Positions 17,588-25,801 are shown, counted from the stretch's first letter. The stretch is DNA of 47,334 nt from a bacterium (GCA_030649835.1 JAUSES010000073.1:1-47334), one strand, 5' to 3'. Program-made: numbers and translations. Notes: generated by a model from the sequence alone, not told the origin.

Positions 17588-17947
17588 TTATTTTCCTATT
17601 CTACCTAAATTAGTATCCTTAAAATTTGTATCGAGTTTTAACCCATATCCAAGCATGCGATCCATACTAATATGAGCTATCCAGATAAGTGAGATTGGTA
17701 GAAGTATAGATATTTGAAATACTAAAAAAATAGCAAGAAGTATAAGTGGAGCTGTATAAGTATGTCCGATATTGTAAATCATCGCGCCAAGCTTGGAATT
17801 TTTTAAATACCCAATCATAAAAAAATCAGGGGTGAGGAGTAAAATAAAAAATAAAATCCAGCCTGCGTTGGTCGTATAGTAAAGCCACACTGCAAGAACA
17901 AAAAAAGCAAATGCTTCTGATTTTAAAATAAAGTTAATTTTATTCAT
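17588..17947 (-). CDS. DUF4260-family membrane protein
   Basis: 119 residues with about four hydrophobic segments. The pattern of a KSEAFAFFVLAVWLY start, LTPDFFMIGYL, GAMIYNIGHTYTAPL, WIAHISMDRMLGYGLK and a short charged tail matches DUF4260, a small integral membrane family of unknown function found scattered in many bacteria. rplI lies just upstream on the same strand with a 17-nt gap, but a shared job is not implied. A/T-rich compared with neighbours, which may point to transfer. Confidence 0.8.
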   Translation of the reverse strand: MNKINFILKSEAFAFFVLAVWLYYTTNAGWILFFILLLTPDFFMIGYLKNSKLGAMIYNIGHTYTAPLILLAIFLVFQISILLPISLIWIAHISMDRMLGYGLKLDTNFKDTNLGRIGK

Positions 17948-17964
17948 ACTGTTTTAAAAGTAAA

Positions 17965-18408
17965 TTATCTTAGTGCCTCCACCTCCACCGCAAACGTTAC
18001 TCGATTTTTTTCTATCACGACGGGGATTTCGTAGGCGCCTAGGGCTTTGAGTGGGCGGTCGAGGATGACATAGTCGGGGTGCATTTCGAGATGTGCGGAG
18101 CGCTTGAGCTCAGCCAAGACTTCCTCCTTGTGGATACTTGCAAAGAGATGTCCTTTTTCGTTCGCTTTGCCTTTTAGAGTAATCATAGTACCCGAAATAG
18201 CCTCAAGATTTTTCATCAGAAGCTCAGTGTGGACTTTTTTCATCGTGGCATCGGTTGCCATTTTACCCTGAATACGCGCAAGAGCCTCTTTTGTCGCGGG
18301 CTCTGCGAGCTTTTGCGCCACGAGGTGGCGACCGTAGCCATCGGCAACCTCCTTTGTCTCATACTTTTTACCAATACGGGGAATGTCTTTTAGAAAAATT
18401 ATGAGCAT
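17965..18408 (-). CDS. rplI: 50S ribosomal protein L9
   Basis: 147 residues. The N-terminal domain shows the L9 signature MLIIFLKDIPRIGKKYETKEVADGYGRHLV with conserved GYGRHLV, followed by the long connecting helix and the C-terminal rRNA-binding domain (VDLDRPLKALG-type, here ILDRPLKALGAYEIPV). L9 binds 23S rRNA at the L1 stalk base. CPR genomes often lack L9, so its presence limits which lineage this can be. It is preceded by a large inverted repeat. Confidence 0.93.
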   Translation of the reverse strand: MLIIFLKDIPRIGKKYETKEVADGYGRHLVAQKLAEPATKEALARIQGKMATDATMKKVHTELLMKNLEAISGTMITLKGKANEKGHLFASIHKEEVLAELKRSAHLEMHPDYVILDRPLKALGAYEIPVVIEKNRVTFAVEVEALR

Positions 18409-18429
18409 ATGGCTGATTTTAAAGGAGCA

Positions 18430-18573
18430 GAGCGACTATTAAAATCGCCACCCAGCCCCTTCTTATTTTGATAAGACTACACTTTTATTTTTCACTGTGC
18501 AAATTTTATAGGCTAGTCTCGAAAATAGAAACAGAAGGGGCTGGGTGTAAGTAAAATATAGTCGCTTCACTCC
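18430..18573. repeat. Long interrupted inverted repeat between rplI and the S41 protease gene
   Basis: The core arms CACCCAGCCCCTTCT (18449-18463) and AGAAGGGGCTGGGTG (18533-18547) are a perfect 15-bp inverted repeat. Outer parts GCGACTAT and ATAGTCGC also match, so the whole element spans about 140 nt. It begins right after rplI's start region and ends at the S41 stop. It looks like a small non-autonomous palindromic element; related GGGCTGGGTG words occur near 17371. Confidence 0.7.
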
Positions 18574-19794
18574 TTATTTTCCTAACAATACCTCCACGGC
18601 CTTTTCCATTTGTGCGTCAATTTTATTTTCAAGATCTTTTTTTGTCACCTCAACCTTGTAATCTGGCTCTAAACCATTTTCTGAAATAGACTTTCCGTTT
18701 GGGGTGAGCCACCGTGCGATGGTAACCTTGAGCGACGTCCCCGGAGTGATTTCCACCAGCTCCTGCACGGACCCCTTACCAAAACTTTTTTCTCCCACAA
18801 GTTTTGCGATGCCGTGTTCGCGAAGTGCACCTGCGAGAATTTCAGATGCAGAAGCAGATCCCTCGTTTATGAGGATTACCATTTTCAATTTATCAGTAAA
18901 AATATTGTACCCCCTACTTCGCTCAAACTGTTGTTTCGCTTTTGCGCCACTGTCCTCAATAACAACTATTTTCCCAAGAGGCAAAAAGAAGCTTGCCATA
19001 TCTACTGCGGACTCTAGGTATCCACCAGGGTTACTGCGTAGGTCTAGTACGAGCTTGTCTGAACCCGACTGAATGAATTCTCGAAGAGCACCACGAAACA
19101 AATTTGATGAGTTCGCAGAAAAATTATAAAGAGAGATGACAAACACCCCATCATCACGGAGTTTAGTATTAATAGTAGGAATATTTATCACATCGCGCGT
19201 AACTTTTACGTCCGTTATGTCACCGTTTCTTTTGACAACAAGAATCACTACCGTCCCGCGAGGACCACGAATATGCTTTATCGCTTCCTCTACCGTCATT
19301 CCATTTGTAAATACTTTATCAATTTTTAAAATTTGGTCGCCGGGCAACATTCCTGCTCGCTCAGCGGGGGTATCCTTGAGAGGTGCAACCACGGTGAGCA
19401 CCTTATCCTTGATAGCAATCTCCATTCCTACCCCTTCAAAATCCCCGCGTACCTCCTCAGCAAATGCGGTGGCCTCCTGTGGTGGAAAAAAGGTAGTATA
19501 TGGATCGCCATAAGCGGCAGTCAACCCCTCGATTGCTCCCCAAACCTGTTCTTCTTTGCTAGGCACTGATGATGAGGCTGTTGTTGCAATGAACCTATTG
19601 TTTAAAATATCAAGCGTCTTCCAAAATGGTTTAAGGTCAAGCTGGTCAGAAAAAGTAAGCCCCGAAGTGGCCTGTGGGGTATTTGTTGCAACGGCTCTGT
19701 CGTGCCCGGCTTTTACCCCAACCCCGAACACTCCCCCAAGCACAATAATAATTAAAAGTACGAAGAGTGCTGATTTACTATTTAATTGCTTCAT
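18574..19794 (-). CDS. S41-family C-terminal processing protease (CtpA-like)
   Basis: About 406 residues. An N-terminal anchor segment (ALFVLLIIIVLGGVFGVGV) is followed by an S41 N-terminal helical part, a PDZ domain (around GMEIAIKDKVLTVVAPLKDTP) and the peptidase domain with DLRSNPGG. The catalytic Ser lies in EGSASASEI (about Ser315) and the Lys in FGKGSVQ (about Lys340). It cleaves membrane or secreted proteins from their C-terminal end outside the membrane. The start at 19794 (MKQLNSKS) is fixed by a promoter whose -10 ends 7 nt upstream; the frame to 19830 overlaps that promoter. Confidence 0.93.
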   Translation of the reverse strand: MKQLNSKSALFVLLIIIVLGGVFGVGVKAGHDRAVATNTPQATSGLTFSDQLDLKPFWKTLDILNNRFIATTASSSVPSKEEQVWGAIEGLTAAYGDPYTTFFPPQEATAFAEEVRGDFEGVGMEIAIKDKVLTVVAPLKDTPAERAGMLPGDQILKIDKVFTNGMTVEEAIKHIRGPRGTVVILVVKRNGDITDVKVTRDVINIPTINTKLRDDGVFVISLYNFSANSSNLFRGALREFIQSGSDKLVLDLRSNPGGYLESAVDMASFFLPLGKIVVIEDSGAKAKQQFERSRGYNIFTDKLKMVILINEGSASASEILAGALREHGIAKLVGEKSFGKGSVQELVEITPGTSLKVTIARWLTPNGKSISENGLEPDYKVEVTKKDLENKIDAQMEKAVEVLLGK

Positions 19795-19801
19795 TGTCTG
19801 T

Positions 19802-19830
19802 AGTATCGCAAAAGTTTGAGCTCTGGTCAA
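19802..19830 (-). promoter_or_regulatory. Promoter of the S41 protease gene
   Basis: On the minus strand, TTGACC (19830-19825), a 17-nt spacer ending in TGC, and GATACT (19807-19802). The ATG begins 7 nt beyond the -10, so the start codon coincides with the expected transcription start. Confidence 0.7.
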
Positions 19831-19847
19831 TTTTTGATTCTCCGCTA

Positions 19848-19885
19848 CTGTCCCATTTGCTTGCTATAGCAAGCAAATGGGACAG
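19848..19885. promoter_or_regulatory. Perfect 38-bp palindrome between divergent promoters
   Basis: The half-site CTGTCCCATTTGCTTGCTA is followed at once by its exact reverse complement with no spacer. It lies between the -35 elements of the S41 gene and of corA. No T-run follows, so it is not a terminator. It could be a two-sided operator, a cruciform, or a small mobile palindrome. Confidence 0.6.
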
Positions 19886-19917
19886 CGAGGGAATGGGCTC
19901 TTATTGGTCCCTTAACA

Positions 19918-19946
19918 TTGAATATAAAATAGTGAAATGTTAGAAT
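19918..19946 (+). promoter_or_regulatory. Promoter of corA
   Basis: TTGAAT (19918-19923), a 17-nt spacer ending TGT, and TAGAAT (19941-19946). The ATG at 19955 follows after 8 nt. This supports 19955 rather than 19937 as the start, because the ATG at 19937 lies inside the promoter. Confidence 0.6.
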
Positions 19947-19954
19947 ATAAAGTA

Positions 19955-20872
19955 ATGATTTCCCGATACACATACAAAGACCTCGTCTGGGTGGACGTGC
20001 AGTCTCCCACACAGGAGGAAGTTCGTTCTCTCATGGAGGAGTTTAGTATTCACCCTCTTGTTGCAGATGAGCTTTTAGGCCCAACACTTCGTCCAAAAGT
20101 AGACCTTTATCAAGATTTTATTTATCTCATTTTACATTTCCCTACGATAACGCACAAACATGACGGCGGAGAAGATCAGGAGATTGACTTTATCATCGGT
20201 AAAAAGTTTATCATCACTGCGCACTACGACCTTGTGGATCAGCTCCACGAATTTTCAAAGGTATTTGAAGTAAACTCCATTCTGGATAAATCAATCATTG
20301 GTGACCACGCCGGCTTCATTCTTTTCTATATTTTGAAAGACCTCTACAAGATGCTTGACGGCGAGCTCGACCACATCAATCATGATTTTAATGAAATTCA
20401 AGATGATATTTTTAAAGGAAAGGAGCGTGACATGGTAAACTCCATCTCCCATCTCAATCGCGACCTCCTCAACTTCAAACAAATTCTGCGCCCCCACAAA
20501 GAAGTGCTTGAGTCATTTGAGGTTGCAGGGACGAAGTTCTTCGGTGAAGAATTCTCTTACTATTTGCACACTATCGTCGGTGAGTTTTACAAAATTTCCT
20601 CTATGTTGGACGGCCACCGAGAGACAGTGCTCGACCTTCGCGATACCAACGACTCTCTCCTCACCACAAAGACAAACGACATTATGAAGACGCTCACTAT
20701 CACCGCGTTCATTCTCCTCCCTCTTACGTTTATTGGGCAAGTATTTGGCATGAGCGTCCCGGGGATTCCCGCAGTGGACAACCCTAATGCATTTTGGATA
20801 ATTCTCTCTGCAATGGGCGTTGTCGGCGTCTGTCTTTTTGCGTACTTCAAGTTCTTCAAAAAATGGATGTAG
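19955..20872 (+). CDS. corA: CorA-family divalent metal ion channel
   Basis: About 305 residues with a large acidic cytoplasmic domain, a long helix and two C-terminal membrane segments (TITAFILLPLTFIGQVFGM and FWIILSAMGVVGVCLFAYF). The GMN selectivity signature reads GMS (FGMSVPGIP), a substitution that may change ion preference or selectivity. It forms pentamers that let magnesium or related ions in. The start MISRYTYKDLVWVDV is chosen from the promoter position. The last codons overlap cysS by 10 nt, so cysS is probably translated from the same mRNA. Confidence 0.9.
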   Translation: MISRYTYKDLVWVDVQSPTQEEVRSLMEEFSIHPLVADELLGPTLRPKVDLYQDFIYLILHFPTITHKHDGGEDQEIDFIIGKKFIITAHYDLVDQLHEFSKVFEVNSILDKSIIGDHAGFILFYILKDLYKMLDGELDHINHDFNEIQDDIFKGKERDMVNSISHLNRDLLNFKQILRPHKEVLESFEVAGTKFFGEEFSYYLHTIVGEFYKISSMLDGHRETVLDLRDTNDSLLTTKTNDIMKTLTITAFILLPLTFIGQVFGMSVPGIPAVDNPNAFWIILSAMGVVGVCLFAYFKFFKKWM

Positions 20873-22197
20873 CACTCTTCAACACCTTTTCGCGTTCCTT
20901 AGAGAAGCTCGAGCCACTTCACGACCATGAAGTCCGAATGTACCACTGTGGTCCCACGGTGTACGACTATGCGCACATTGGAAATCTTCGTGCATATATC
21001 TCGTGCGACATTCTTAGGCGCACACTTGAGTACGCTGGCTACAGTGTGAAGCAAGTGATGAATATCACCGACATTGACGACAAGACTATCAAAAGAAGTC
21101 ACGATGAAGGTCTTACCCTCTCAGAGCTCACCAAAAAATACGAAGCGATTTTTCTTGCAGACCTGCGACATTTAAATATCAATGTACCCGAGCATTTGCC
21201 ACACGCCACCGAGCACATTGCAGGGATGATAGCGATAATAGAAAAGCTTCTCCGCGATGATTTTGCATACAAAACTGATGATGGCGTGTATTTTAATATT
21301 GCAAAATCAAAAGGCTATGGAGCCCTTGCAGAGCTTGACCTCACCGCTGTCACGCAGTCACGTATTGCAAACGATGAATATGACAAAAAAAATGCGCGCG
21401 ATTTTGCTCTTTGGAAATTTTGGACAGAGGATGACGGAGAAAATGTTTTTGACGCATCATTTGGGCGCGGTCGTCCGGGCTGGCACATAGAATGTTCAGC
21501 GATGGCGATAAGTGAGCTTGGCGAGACCATAGACATACACACAGGTGGTGTGGACCTTCTTTTTCCTCATCATACAAATGAGATAGCGCAGTCAGAAGCA
21601 TTTACTGGAAAACCTTTTGCAAAAATGTGGCTACACAATGAATTTGTCATGGTGGACGGGCAAAAAATGTCGAAGTCACTTGGAAATATTATTACGCTTA
21701 GGACTATTGTTGAAAAAGATTTTTCTCCGCTCGCGTATCGCTACTTTGTGCTCGGTGCACACTATCGCGCGAAATCAAATTTTACATGGGAGGGGCTAGA
21801 AGGAGCTGAAACTGCACTGGCGCGACTCGAGAGTCATATCGGTGAAGAGATCGGAAAAATAAACGAGTCATACAAAAAACGTTTTGAGGAGATCATCTCA
21901 AACGACCTTGATACACCTCGCGCACTAGCACTCGCCTGGGAAGTTGCAAAAGATGCTGAACTTTCAAATGCCGACAAAGCTGCAACGCTCCTCAATTTTG
22001 ACCGCGTTCTTGGTCTTAGTTTGTCACCAAAACAAAAAGAAATAATTCCTGTTGAAATTGAAGCGCTTGTCCGCACCCGCGAAGAAGCCCGAAAAAATAA
22101 AGACTGGAAAAAGTCAGACTCACTTCGCACCGAAATCAATTCACTCGGCTATGAAATTTTAGATACTGAAGAAGGACAAGTGGTGCAAAGGTTCTGA
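20863..22197 (+). CDS. cysS: Cysteinyl-tRNA synthetase
   Basis: About 444 residues, class I synthetase charging tRNA-Cys. The start MDVALFNTFSR is at 20863; a longer frame to 20794 lies fully inside corA. Zinc ligands begin with MYHCGPTVYDYAHIGN, which includes the HIGH-type motif, and GWHIECSAM and HTGGVDLLFPHH follow. KMSKSLGN is the KMSKS loop. The C-terminal helical bundle is present and length is near normal. It ends at a bidirectional terminator shared with a divergent small RNA. Confidence 0.96.
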   Translation: MDVALFNTFSRSLEKLEPLHDHEVRMYHCGPTVYDYAHIGNLRAYISCDILRRTLEYAGYSVKQVMNITDIDDKTIKRSHDEGLTLSELTKKYEAIFLADLRHLNINVPEHLPHATEHIAGMIAIIEKLLRDDFAYKTDDGVYFNIAKSKGYGALAELDLTAVTQSRIANDEYDKKNARDFALWKFWTEDDGENVFDASFGRGRPGWHIECSAMAISELGETIDIHTGGVDLLFPHHTNEIAQSEAFTGKPFAKMWLHNEFVMVDGQKMSKSLGNIITLRTIVEKDFSPLAYRYFVLGAHYRAKSNFTWEGLEGAETALARLESHIGEEIGKINESYKKRFEEIISNDLDTPRALALAWEVAKDAELSNADKAATLLNFDRVLGLSLSPKQKEIIPVEIEALVRTREEARKNKDWKKSDSLRTEINSLGYEILDTEEGQVVQRF

Positions 22198-22211
22198 TTT
22201 TTTGGTTTTTA

Positions 22212-22405
22212 TTTAATAGGAAAAGGGGTCACGAATTAATCGCAACCCCTTTTTTACATTCAAGCAGCTCATCCTCTCTTACTGTCAGCTAAACATTAAG
22301 TACTGCCTTGAGTATGTTTACTGCTACCACTGTTTCGCTCCCTTGACCTCTTTTTAAGAGAGAGTCGTGCGAAGACCCGATAGTCGGCCCTCACGGGTGA
22401 ATCTA
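22212..22405 (-). ncRNA. Predicted structured small RNA (about 190 nt), family unknown
   Basis: The promoter reads TTGACA, a 16-nt spacer and TGCTATACT on the minus strand, close to consensus. The transcript would start near 22405 and end after the GGGGT...ACCCC hairpin and TTTTCC near 22215. Its two ends can pair, CTTTTTAGATTCA (22410-22398) with TGAATGTAAAAAAG (22262-22249), and an inner hairpin GACTCTCTCTT with AAGAGGTC lies within. No convincing reading frame is present. A closed-end rod recalls 6S RNA, but no signature of 6S, SRP RNA, RNase P or tmRNA was recognised. Confidence 0.5.
22224..22256. terminator. Bidirectional terminator of cysS and the small RNA
   Basis: AAAAGGGGT and AACCCCTTTTTT flank a loop of about 14 nt. 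The plus strand gives T6 for cysS, the minus strand TTTTCC for the small RNA. Confidence 0.7.
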
Positions 22406-22411
22406 AAAAGA

Positions 22412-22439
22412 AGTATAGCAGATTATAATTATTTGTCAA
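22412..22439 (-). promoter_or_regulatory. Consensus promoter of the predicted small RNA
   Basis: TTGACA occupies 22439-22434 and TATACT 22417-22412 on the minus strand, with a 16-nt spacer that ends in the extended -10 TGC. It is one of the two best promoter matches in the window and drives no protein gene. Confidence 0.7.
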
Positions 22440-22608
22440 GCATTTTTCAGTTTCTTTTTGCTGACCGTTAATTAAACCAGCAAATACAAGCATTAATTAG
22501 AAATCACCTATATTCTATATTCTATATTCCATCCCTATCCCCCGTGTATCCCCTACCTTTTCCACGACTATATTTTTAGGAGCTTTGGGTACGTGCTAGA
22601 ATGACTAA

Positions 22609-24012
22609 ATGACAAAGTTACCTGAACGCCAATTCAAATCACGCGAGCTCCGTATTCCTCCGCAGAATATTGAGACAGAAAAGGCGCTTTTGGGTGCGCT
22701 CATGCTTCGCCCCGAGGGAATGTACGATGTGGGCGACCTTCTCAAACGCGAGTCATTTTACGTCGACAAGCACCGCATGGTCTTTGACGCCATGCTCGAG
22801 CTTCACACACGACACGAACCCATTGACCTTCTCTCGGTATCCACACGTCTCAAGGAGCGCGGAAAGTTTGAAAGTATCGGTGGTGGAAGCTACTTGGCAG
22901 AGCTCGTGGACACTGTCCCCTCTTCCACAAATGCAAAACACTACGCAGAGATTGTTCAACGAAAATATATTTTGAGAACGCTCATCGACGCTGCGGCGCA
23001 TATTTCCGAGCTTGGTTACAATGAAGCTGAAGCTATTGAAAGTGTGCTTGATGAAGCAGAGAAGAAAATATATTCAGTTACAAATTCTAGCGTTAGTAAA
23101 AAGTTTATTAGTCTCAAAGATACCCTTGATGAGGCGTGGGAGCGCTTGGACAAAATGCATAAGGCCGGAGGAGAGCTTCGCGGTGTGCCGTCCGGCTTCC
23201 CCGCACTTGATACTTTGCTTTCTGGTTTTCAGAAGTCTGATCTCATTATTCTCGCAGCGCGCCCCTCGATGGGAAAGACTACACTCGCGCTCGATATCGC
23301 CCGTCAGGCTGCGATACAGCACAATATCCCAGTTGGAATTTTTTCTCTTGAAATGAGTACGCAACAGCTTGTAGATAGAATGCTCGCTGCGGAGTCGCGC
23401 GTGAACGCATGGAAGTTGCGAACCGGCAAGCTTTCTCTCGATGAAGACTTTGACAAGCTCCGTGGCTCACTTGAAAAACTTTCCAAGGCACCTATTTTTA
23501 TTGATGATCAATCTGGAAACAATATTATGAAAATGCGCTCGGCAGCGCGCAAGCTTAAAAATGAACATGGGCTTGGGCTCATCATTGTAGACTATCTCCA
23601 GCTCATGACCACATCCAAAAACCATGACTCTATGGTGAACCAAGTAACAGAAATCTCACACGCACTCAAGGGGCTTGCAAAAGACCTCGATGTGCCGGTT
23701 ATTGCGCTCTCACAGCTTTCTCGTGCGGTGGAGTCGCGTGGAGGGAAGCCACGCCTATCTGACCTTCGAGACTCTGGTTCCATTGAACAAGATGCGGACG
23801 TGGTAATGTTCATCCACCGCGAGGACAAGCAAGACAAAAATTCCGACAGGCCAAACATTGCGGAGATTTTGGTGGAAAAGCACCGCAACGGTCCCGTTGG
23901 TTCTATTGAGCTTTACTTTGACGAGGAGAAATCTACATTCATGACTATAGACAAGCAACATGACTATCAAGGTGCGACACGCAATGCTGGGGGTAACTTT
24001 GAAGAATTTTAA
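22609..24012 (+). CDS. dnaB: Replicative DNA helicase
   Basis: 467 residues. The N-terminal helical domain begins PPQNIETEKALLGALM as in DnaB, followed by a linker and a RecA-like domain with Walker A ARPSMGKTTLAL, Walker B LIIVDYLQLM, and QLSRAVE and DLRDSGSIEQDADVVMFI typical of the family. It forms a hexamer that unwinds DNA at the fork. The start is set by TGCTAGAAT ending 6 nt before the ATG; no ribosome-binding site is visible. No intein is present. Confidence 0.97.
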   Translation: MTKLPERQFKSRELRIPPQNIETEKALLGALMLRPEGMYDVGDLLKRESFYVDKHRMVFDAMLELHTRHEPIDLLSVSTRLKERGKFESIGGGSYLAELVDTVPSSTNAKHYAEIVQRKYILRTLIDAAAHISELGYNEAEAIESVLDEAEKKIYSVTNSSVSKKFISLKDTLDEAWERLDKMHKAGGELRGVPSGFPALDTLLSGFQKSDLIILAARPSMGKTTLALDIARQAAIQHNIPVGIFSLEMSTQQLVDRMLAAESRVNAWKLRTGKLSLDEDFDKLRGSLEKLSKAPIFIDDQSGNNIMKMRSAARKLKNEHGLGLIIVDYLQLMTTSKNHDSMVNQVTEISHALKGLAKDLDVPVIALSQLSRAVESRGGKPRLSDLRDSGSIEQDADVVMFIHREDKQDKNSDRPNIAEILVEKHRNGPVGSIELYFDEEKSTFMTIDKQHDYQGATRNAGGNFEEF

Positions 24013-24046
24013 TTTATGAGTTTTGTTTACGAAATTATATCTCCCT

Positions 24047-24136
24047 GTCTTTGCGAGCGAAGCGAAGCAATCCATCCCCCTAGATTGCTTCTGAATCAGC
24101 AGATTCACGTCTTGGACGCTATCTACTCGCAAAGAC
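24047..24136. repeat. Palindromic dispersed repeat, family A, copy 3
   Basis: 90 nt, with ends GTCTTTGCGAG and CTCGCAAAGAC and the inner GAAGCGAAGCAATCC. The right half carries an inserted stretch with its own small palindrome (CTGAATCAGCAGATTCA). It occupies nearly the whole dnaB-recR spacer. Confidence 0.85.
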
Positions 24137-24155
24137 GATTCATCACTAATAAAAT

Positions 24156-24767
24156 ATGAGCACCATAGATTCCCTCGCACAATCATTTATGAAATTTCCC
24201 GGCATTGGCACACGTCAAGCCAAGCGCTTTGTGTATTTTTTGCTTGCGCAAAATCCGTATTACTTAGATACACTTGCACGCGAGATTGCAGAGCTCAAAA
24301 AAACTATCACCCAATGCACAGGGTGCTTCCGTTACTACCCGCGTGTTGGTGAGTCCAGCCTTTGCAGTGTGTGTGTAGATGATGCCGACAGTGCAACCCT
24401 TATGATCGTAGAAAAAGACACTGACTTTGACAGTGTGCGGAGGAGTGGAAGCTACGCAGGGAGATATTTTATATTAGGAGGCACTATCCCCGTCCTTGAG
24501 CGTGACCCTGCGTCAAAAATTCGTATTCATGAGTTGCTTGCCCGCGTAGAAGAAGGCGCATCAGACGGACTCTCGGAAATAATTCTCGCACTTTCTGCCA
24601 ACCCCGAGGGTGACTTTACTCGTGACTATATTCTCAAAGCGCTCACCCCCCTTGCAGCGCGCCTCGGCATGACCATCACCACCCTCGGTCGCGGACTCTC
24701 CACCGGCACTGAGCTGGAATATTCCGATGGCGACACATTAAGACACGCGCTCAAGAATCGTTGCTAA
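24156..24767 (+). CDS. recR: Recombination mediator RecR
   Basis: 203 residues. HhH region KFPGIGTRQAKRF, a C4 zinc finger starting CTGCFRYYP and ending CSVC, a Toprim domain starting TLMIVEKDTDFD, and the C-terminal TTLGRGLSTGTELEYSD with Walker-B-like residues. RecR works with RecO and/or RecF to load RecA. It overlaps the convergent amidotransferase gene by 17 nt at the 3' end. Confidence 0.96.
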   Translation: MSTIDSLAQSFMKFPGIGTRQAKRFVYFLLAQNPYYLDTLAREIAELKKTITQCTGCFRYYPRVGESSLCSVCVDDADSATLMIVEKDTDFDSVRRSGSYAGRYFILGGTIPVLERDPASKIRIHELLARVEEGASDGLSEIILALSANPEGDFTRDYILKALTPLAARLGMTITTLGRGLSTGTELEYSDGDTLRHALKNRC

Positions 24768-25323
24768 CCTTTGAAAATAAATTCAGAAACATTTCATCGC
24801 CTGTTGTTTGATCAACAAAGTTTTCTGGATGAAATTGGAAGCCCCAAATTGGCCGAGAGTTGTGTTGGATAATCTCAGGACCGTCATTTGATTCAGTAAG
24901 AATTTTAAAATCTTCTGGCATTTTTTCAATAATCCATCGGTGACCTTCATACACACTTCGTGCCTCACCCCTCCTTAGTCCAAGAACCTCGTCGTCTGTA
25001 ATTGCAATAATTTCTCTAATCCCACTGTGCCTTTCGTCAAGTCGTCGCACAGTTCCACCGAAAGCCGTGGCAAGGAGCTCACATCCAAGACAAATGCCAA
25101 TCAGTGGTACCTGTGTGTTTTGAATCAGTTCGATCTCTTTACTAAAGTAATCTATGTCGTATTTTACAGTCAGATCCTTGCTCCCTGAAAGAACGATCAA
25201 ATCAAATGTTTTAGAATTCTCTATTGAAACTCTGTTTGGCTGTTGCACTATTTCGCTACCAGGAATAAGTGTCCGCAACTTATCTAGCAGTGTTGTCCCA
25301 TTATCAATAAGTAAAACTCGCAT
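24751..25323 (-). CDS. Class I glutamine amidotransferase-like protein
   Basis: About 190 residues. The nucleophile elbow is GICLGCELLATAFGG and the distal part of the triad is FQFHPE, so the triad Cys-His-Glu is complete. It resembles the free-standing glutaminase subunits of anthranilate/aminodeoxychorismate or GMP synthases, but no partner synthase lies nearby, so the ammonia acceptor is unknown. The start MRVLLIDNG at 25323 follows TGTTATACT by 6 nt; a longer frame to 25389 runs into the rplU terminator. Confidence 0.85.
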   Translation of the reverse strand: MRVLLIDNGTTLLDKLRTLIPGSEIVQQPNRVSIENSKTFDLIVLSGSKDLTVKYDIDYFSKEIELIQNTQVPLIGICLGCELLATAFGGTVRRLDERHSGIREIIAITDDEVLGLRRGEARSVYEGHRWIIEKMPEDFKILTESNDGPEIIQHNSRPIWGFQFHPENFVDQTTGDEMFLNLFSKVSNDS

Positions 25324-25337
25324 AGAAAGAGTATAAC

Positions 25338-25366
25338 AAAAAAATCCCACACAGTGGGATTTTTTA
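25338..25366. terminator. Bidirectional terminator after rplU
   Basis: AAAAAATCCCAC with GTGGGATTTTT around a 3-nt loop. On the minus strand it ends rplU with seven T residues, and that T-run abuts the -10 of the downstream amidotransferase gene. Confidence 0.85.
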
Positions 25367-25372
25367 GGAGAG

Positions 25373-25690
25373 TTACTTAATTGCGTCAATTGTTACCTTC
25401 ATAAAAGGCTGGCGATGGCCGTTCTTTTTGAAATAGCGGGACTTGTTGCGGTAGCGGATCACAATCACTTTCTTGCCACGGCCTTCCTCTGCAAGAGTCG
25501 CGTGTACTGTTGCTCCAGTCACCAATGGTGCCCCTACGAGAGTCTTCGAGCCGTCATTTACAAGAAGAACCTGGTCAAAGACGATCTTGTCCCCAACTTT
25601 TGGCTCTCCCGGGAGCTTCTCAATAACGAGGGTCTCGCCTGTGGCAACCTTGTATTGCTTGCCTCCTGTCTGTATTACTGCAAAATTCAT
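25373..25690 (-). CDS. rplU: 50S ribosomal protein L21
   Basis: 105 residues, starting MNFAVIQTGGKQYKV and ending in the basic stretch RYRNKSRYFKKNGHRQPF, which is the 23S rRNA-binding tail. No rpmA follows, which is unusual because rplU and rpmA are normally adjacent. TAGAAT lies 9 nt before the ATG. Separated from the next gene by a strong terminator. Confidence 0.96.
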   Translation of the reverse strand: MNFAVIQTGGKQYKVATGETLVIEKLPGEPKVGDKIVFDQVLLVNDGSKTLVGAPLVTGATVHATLAEEGRGKKVIVIRYRNKSRYFKKNGHRQPFMKVTIDAIK

Positions 25691-25766
25691 AGTCCTTGTA
25701 TTCTACACGAAATAAAACAAAATGCAAGCCCTTGCATTGGTTCAATCTGAGCATAATTACCAACCA

Positions 25767-25795
25767 TTGACACAGAATATCATGTCTGCTATTGT
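25767..25795 (+). promoter_or_regulatory. Consensus promoter of a second predicted small RNA
   Basis: TTGACA (25767-25772), a 17-nt spacer that ends TGC, then TATTGT (25790-25795). It points away from rplU and into a gene-free stretch that ends in a terminator. Confidence 0.7.
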
Positions 25796-25801
25796 AAATT
25801 T

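Larger units (their letters stand above)
22198..22608. other. Gene-free interval between cysS and dnaB with a predicted small RNA
   Basis: No protein gene is credible here. The left half holds a bidirectional terminator and a minus-strand RNA with a consensus promoter; the right part (about 22440-22600) is A/T-rich and holds the dnaB -10 element TGCTAGAAT at 22594-22602. Confidence 0.65.

Noticed and set aside
22212-22405. Firm assignment as 6S, SRP or RNase P RNA
   Set aside because: No conserved signature of any of these could be read; only size and end pairing fit 6S.
22296-22493. 65-residue minus-strand ORF between cysS and dnaB
   Set aside because: It begins upstream of the small-RNA promoter and spans its -35 and -10; it shows no protein-like features.
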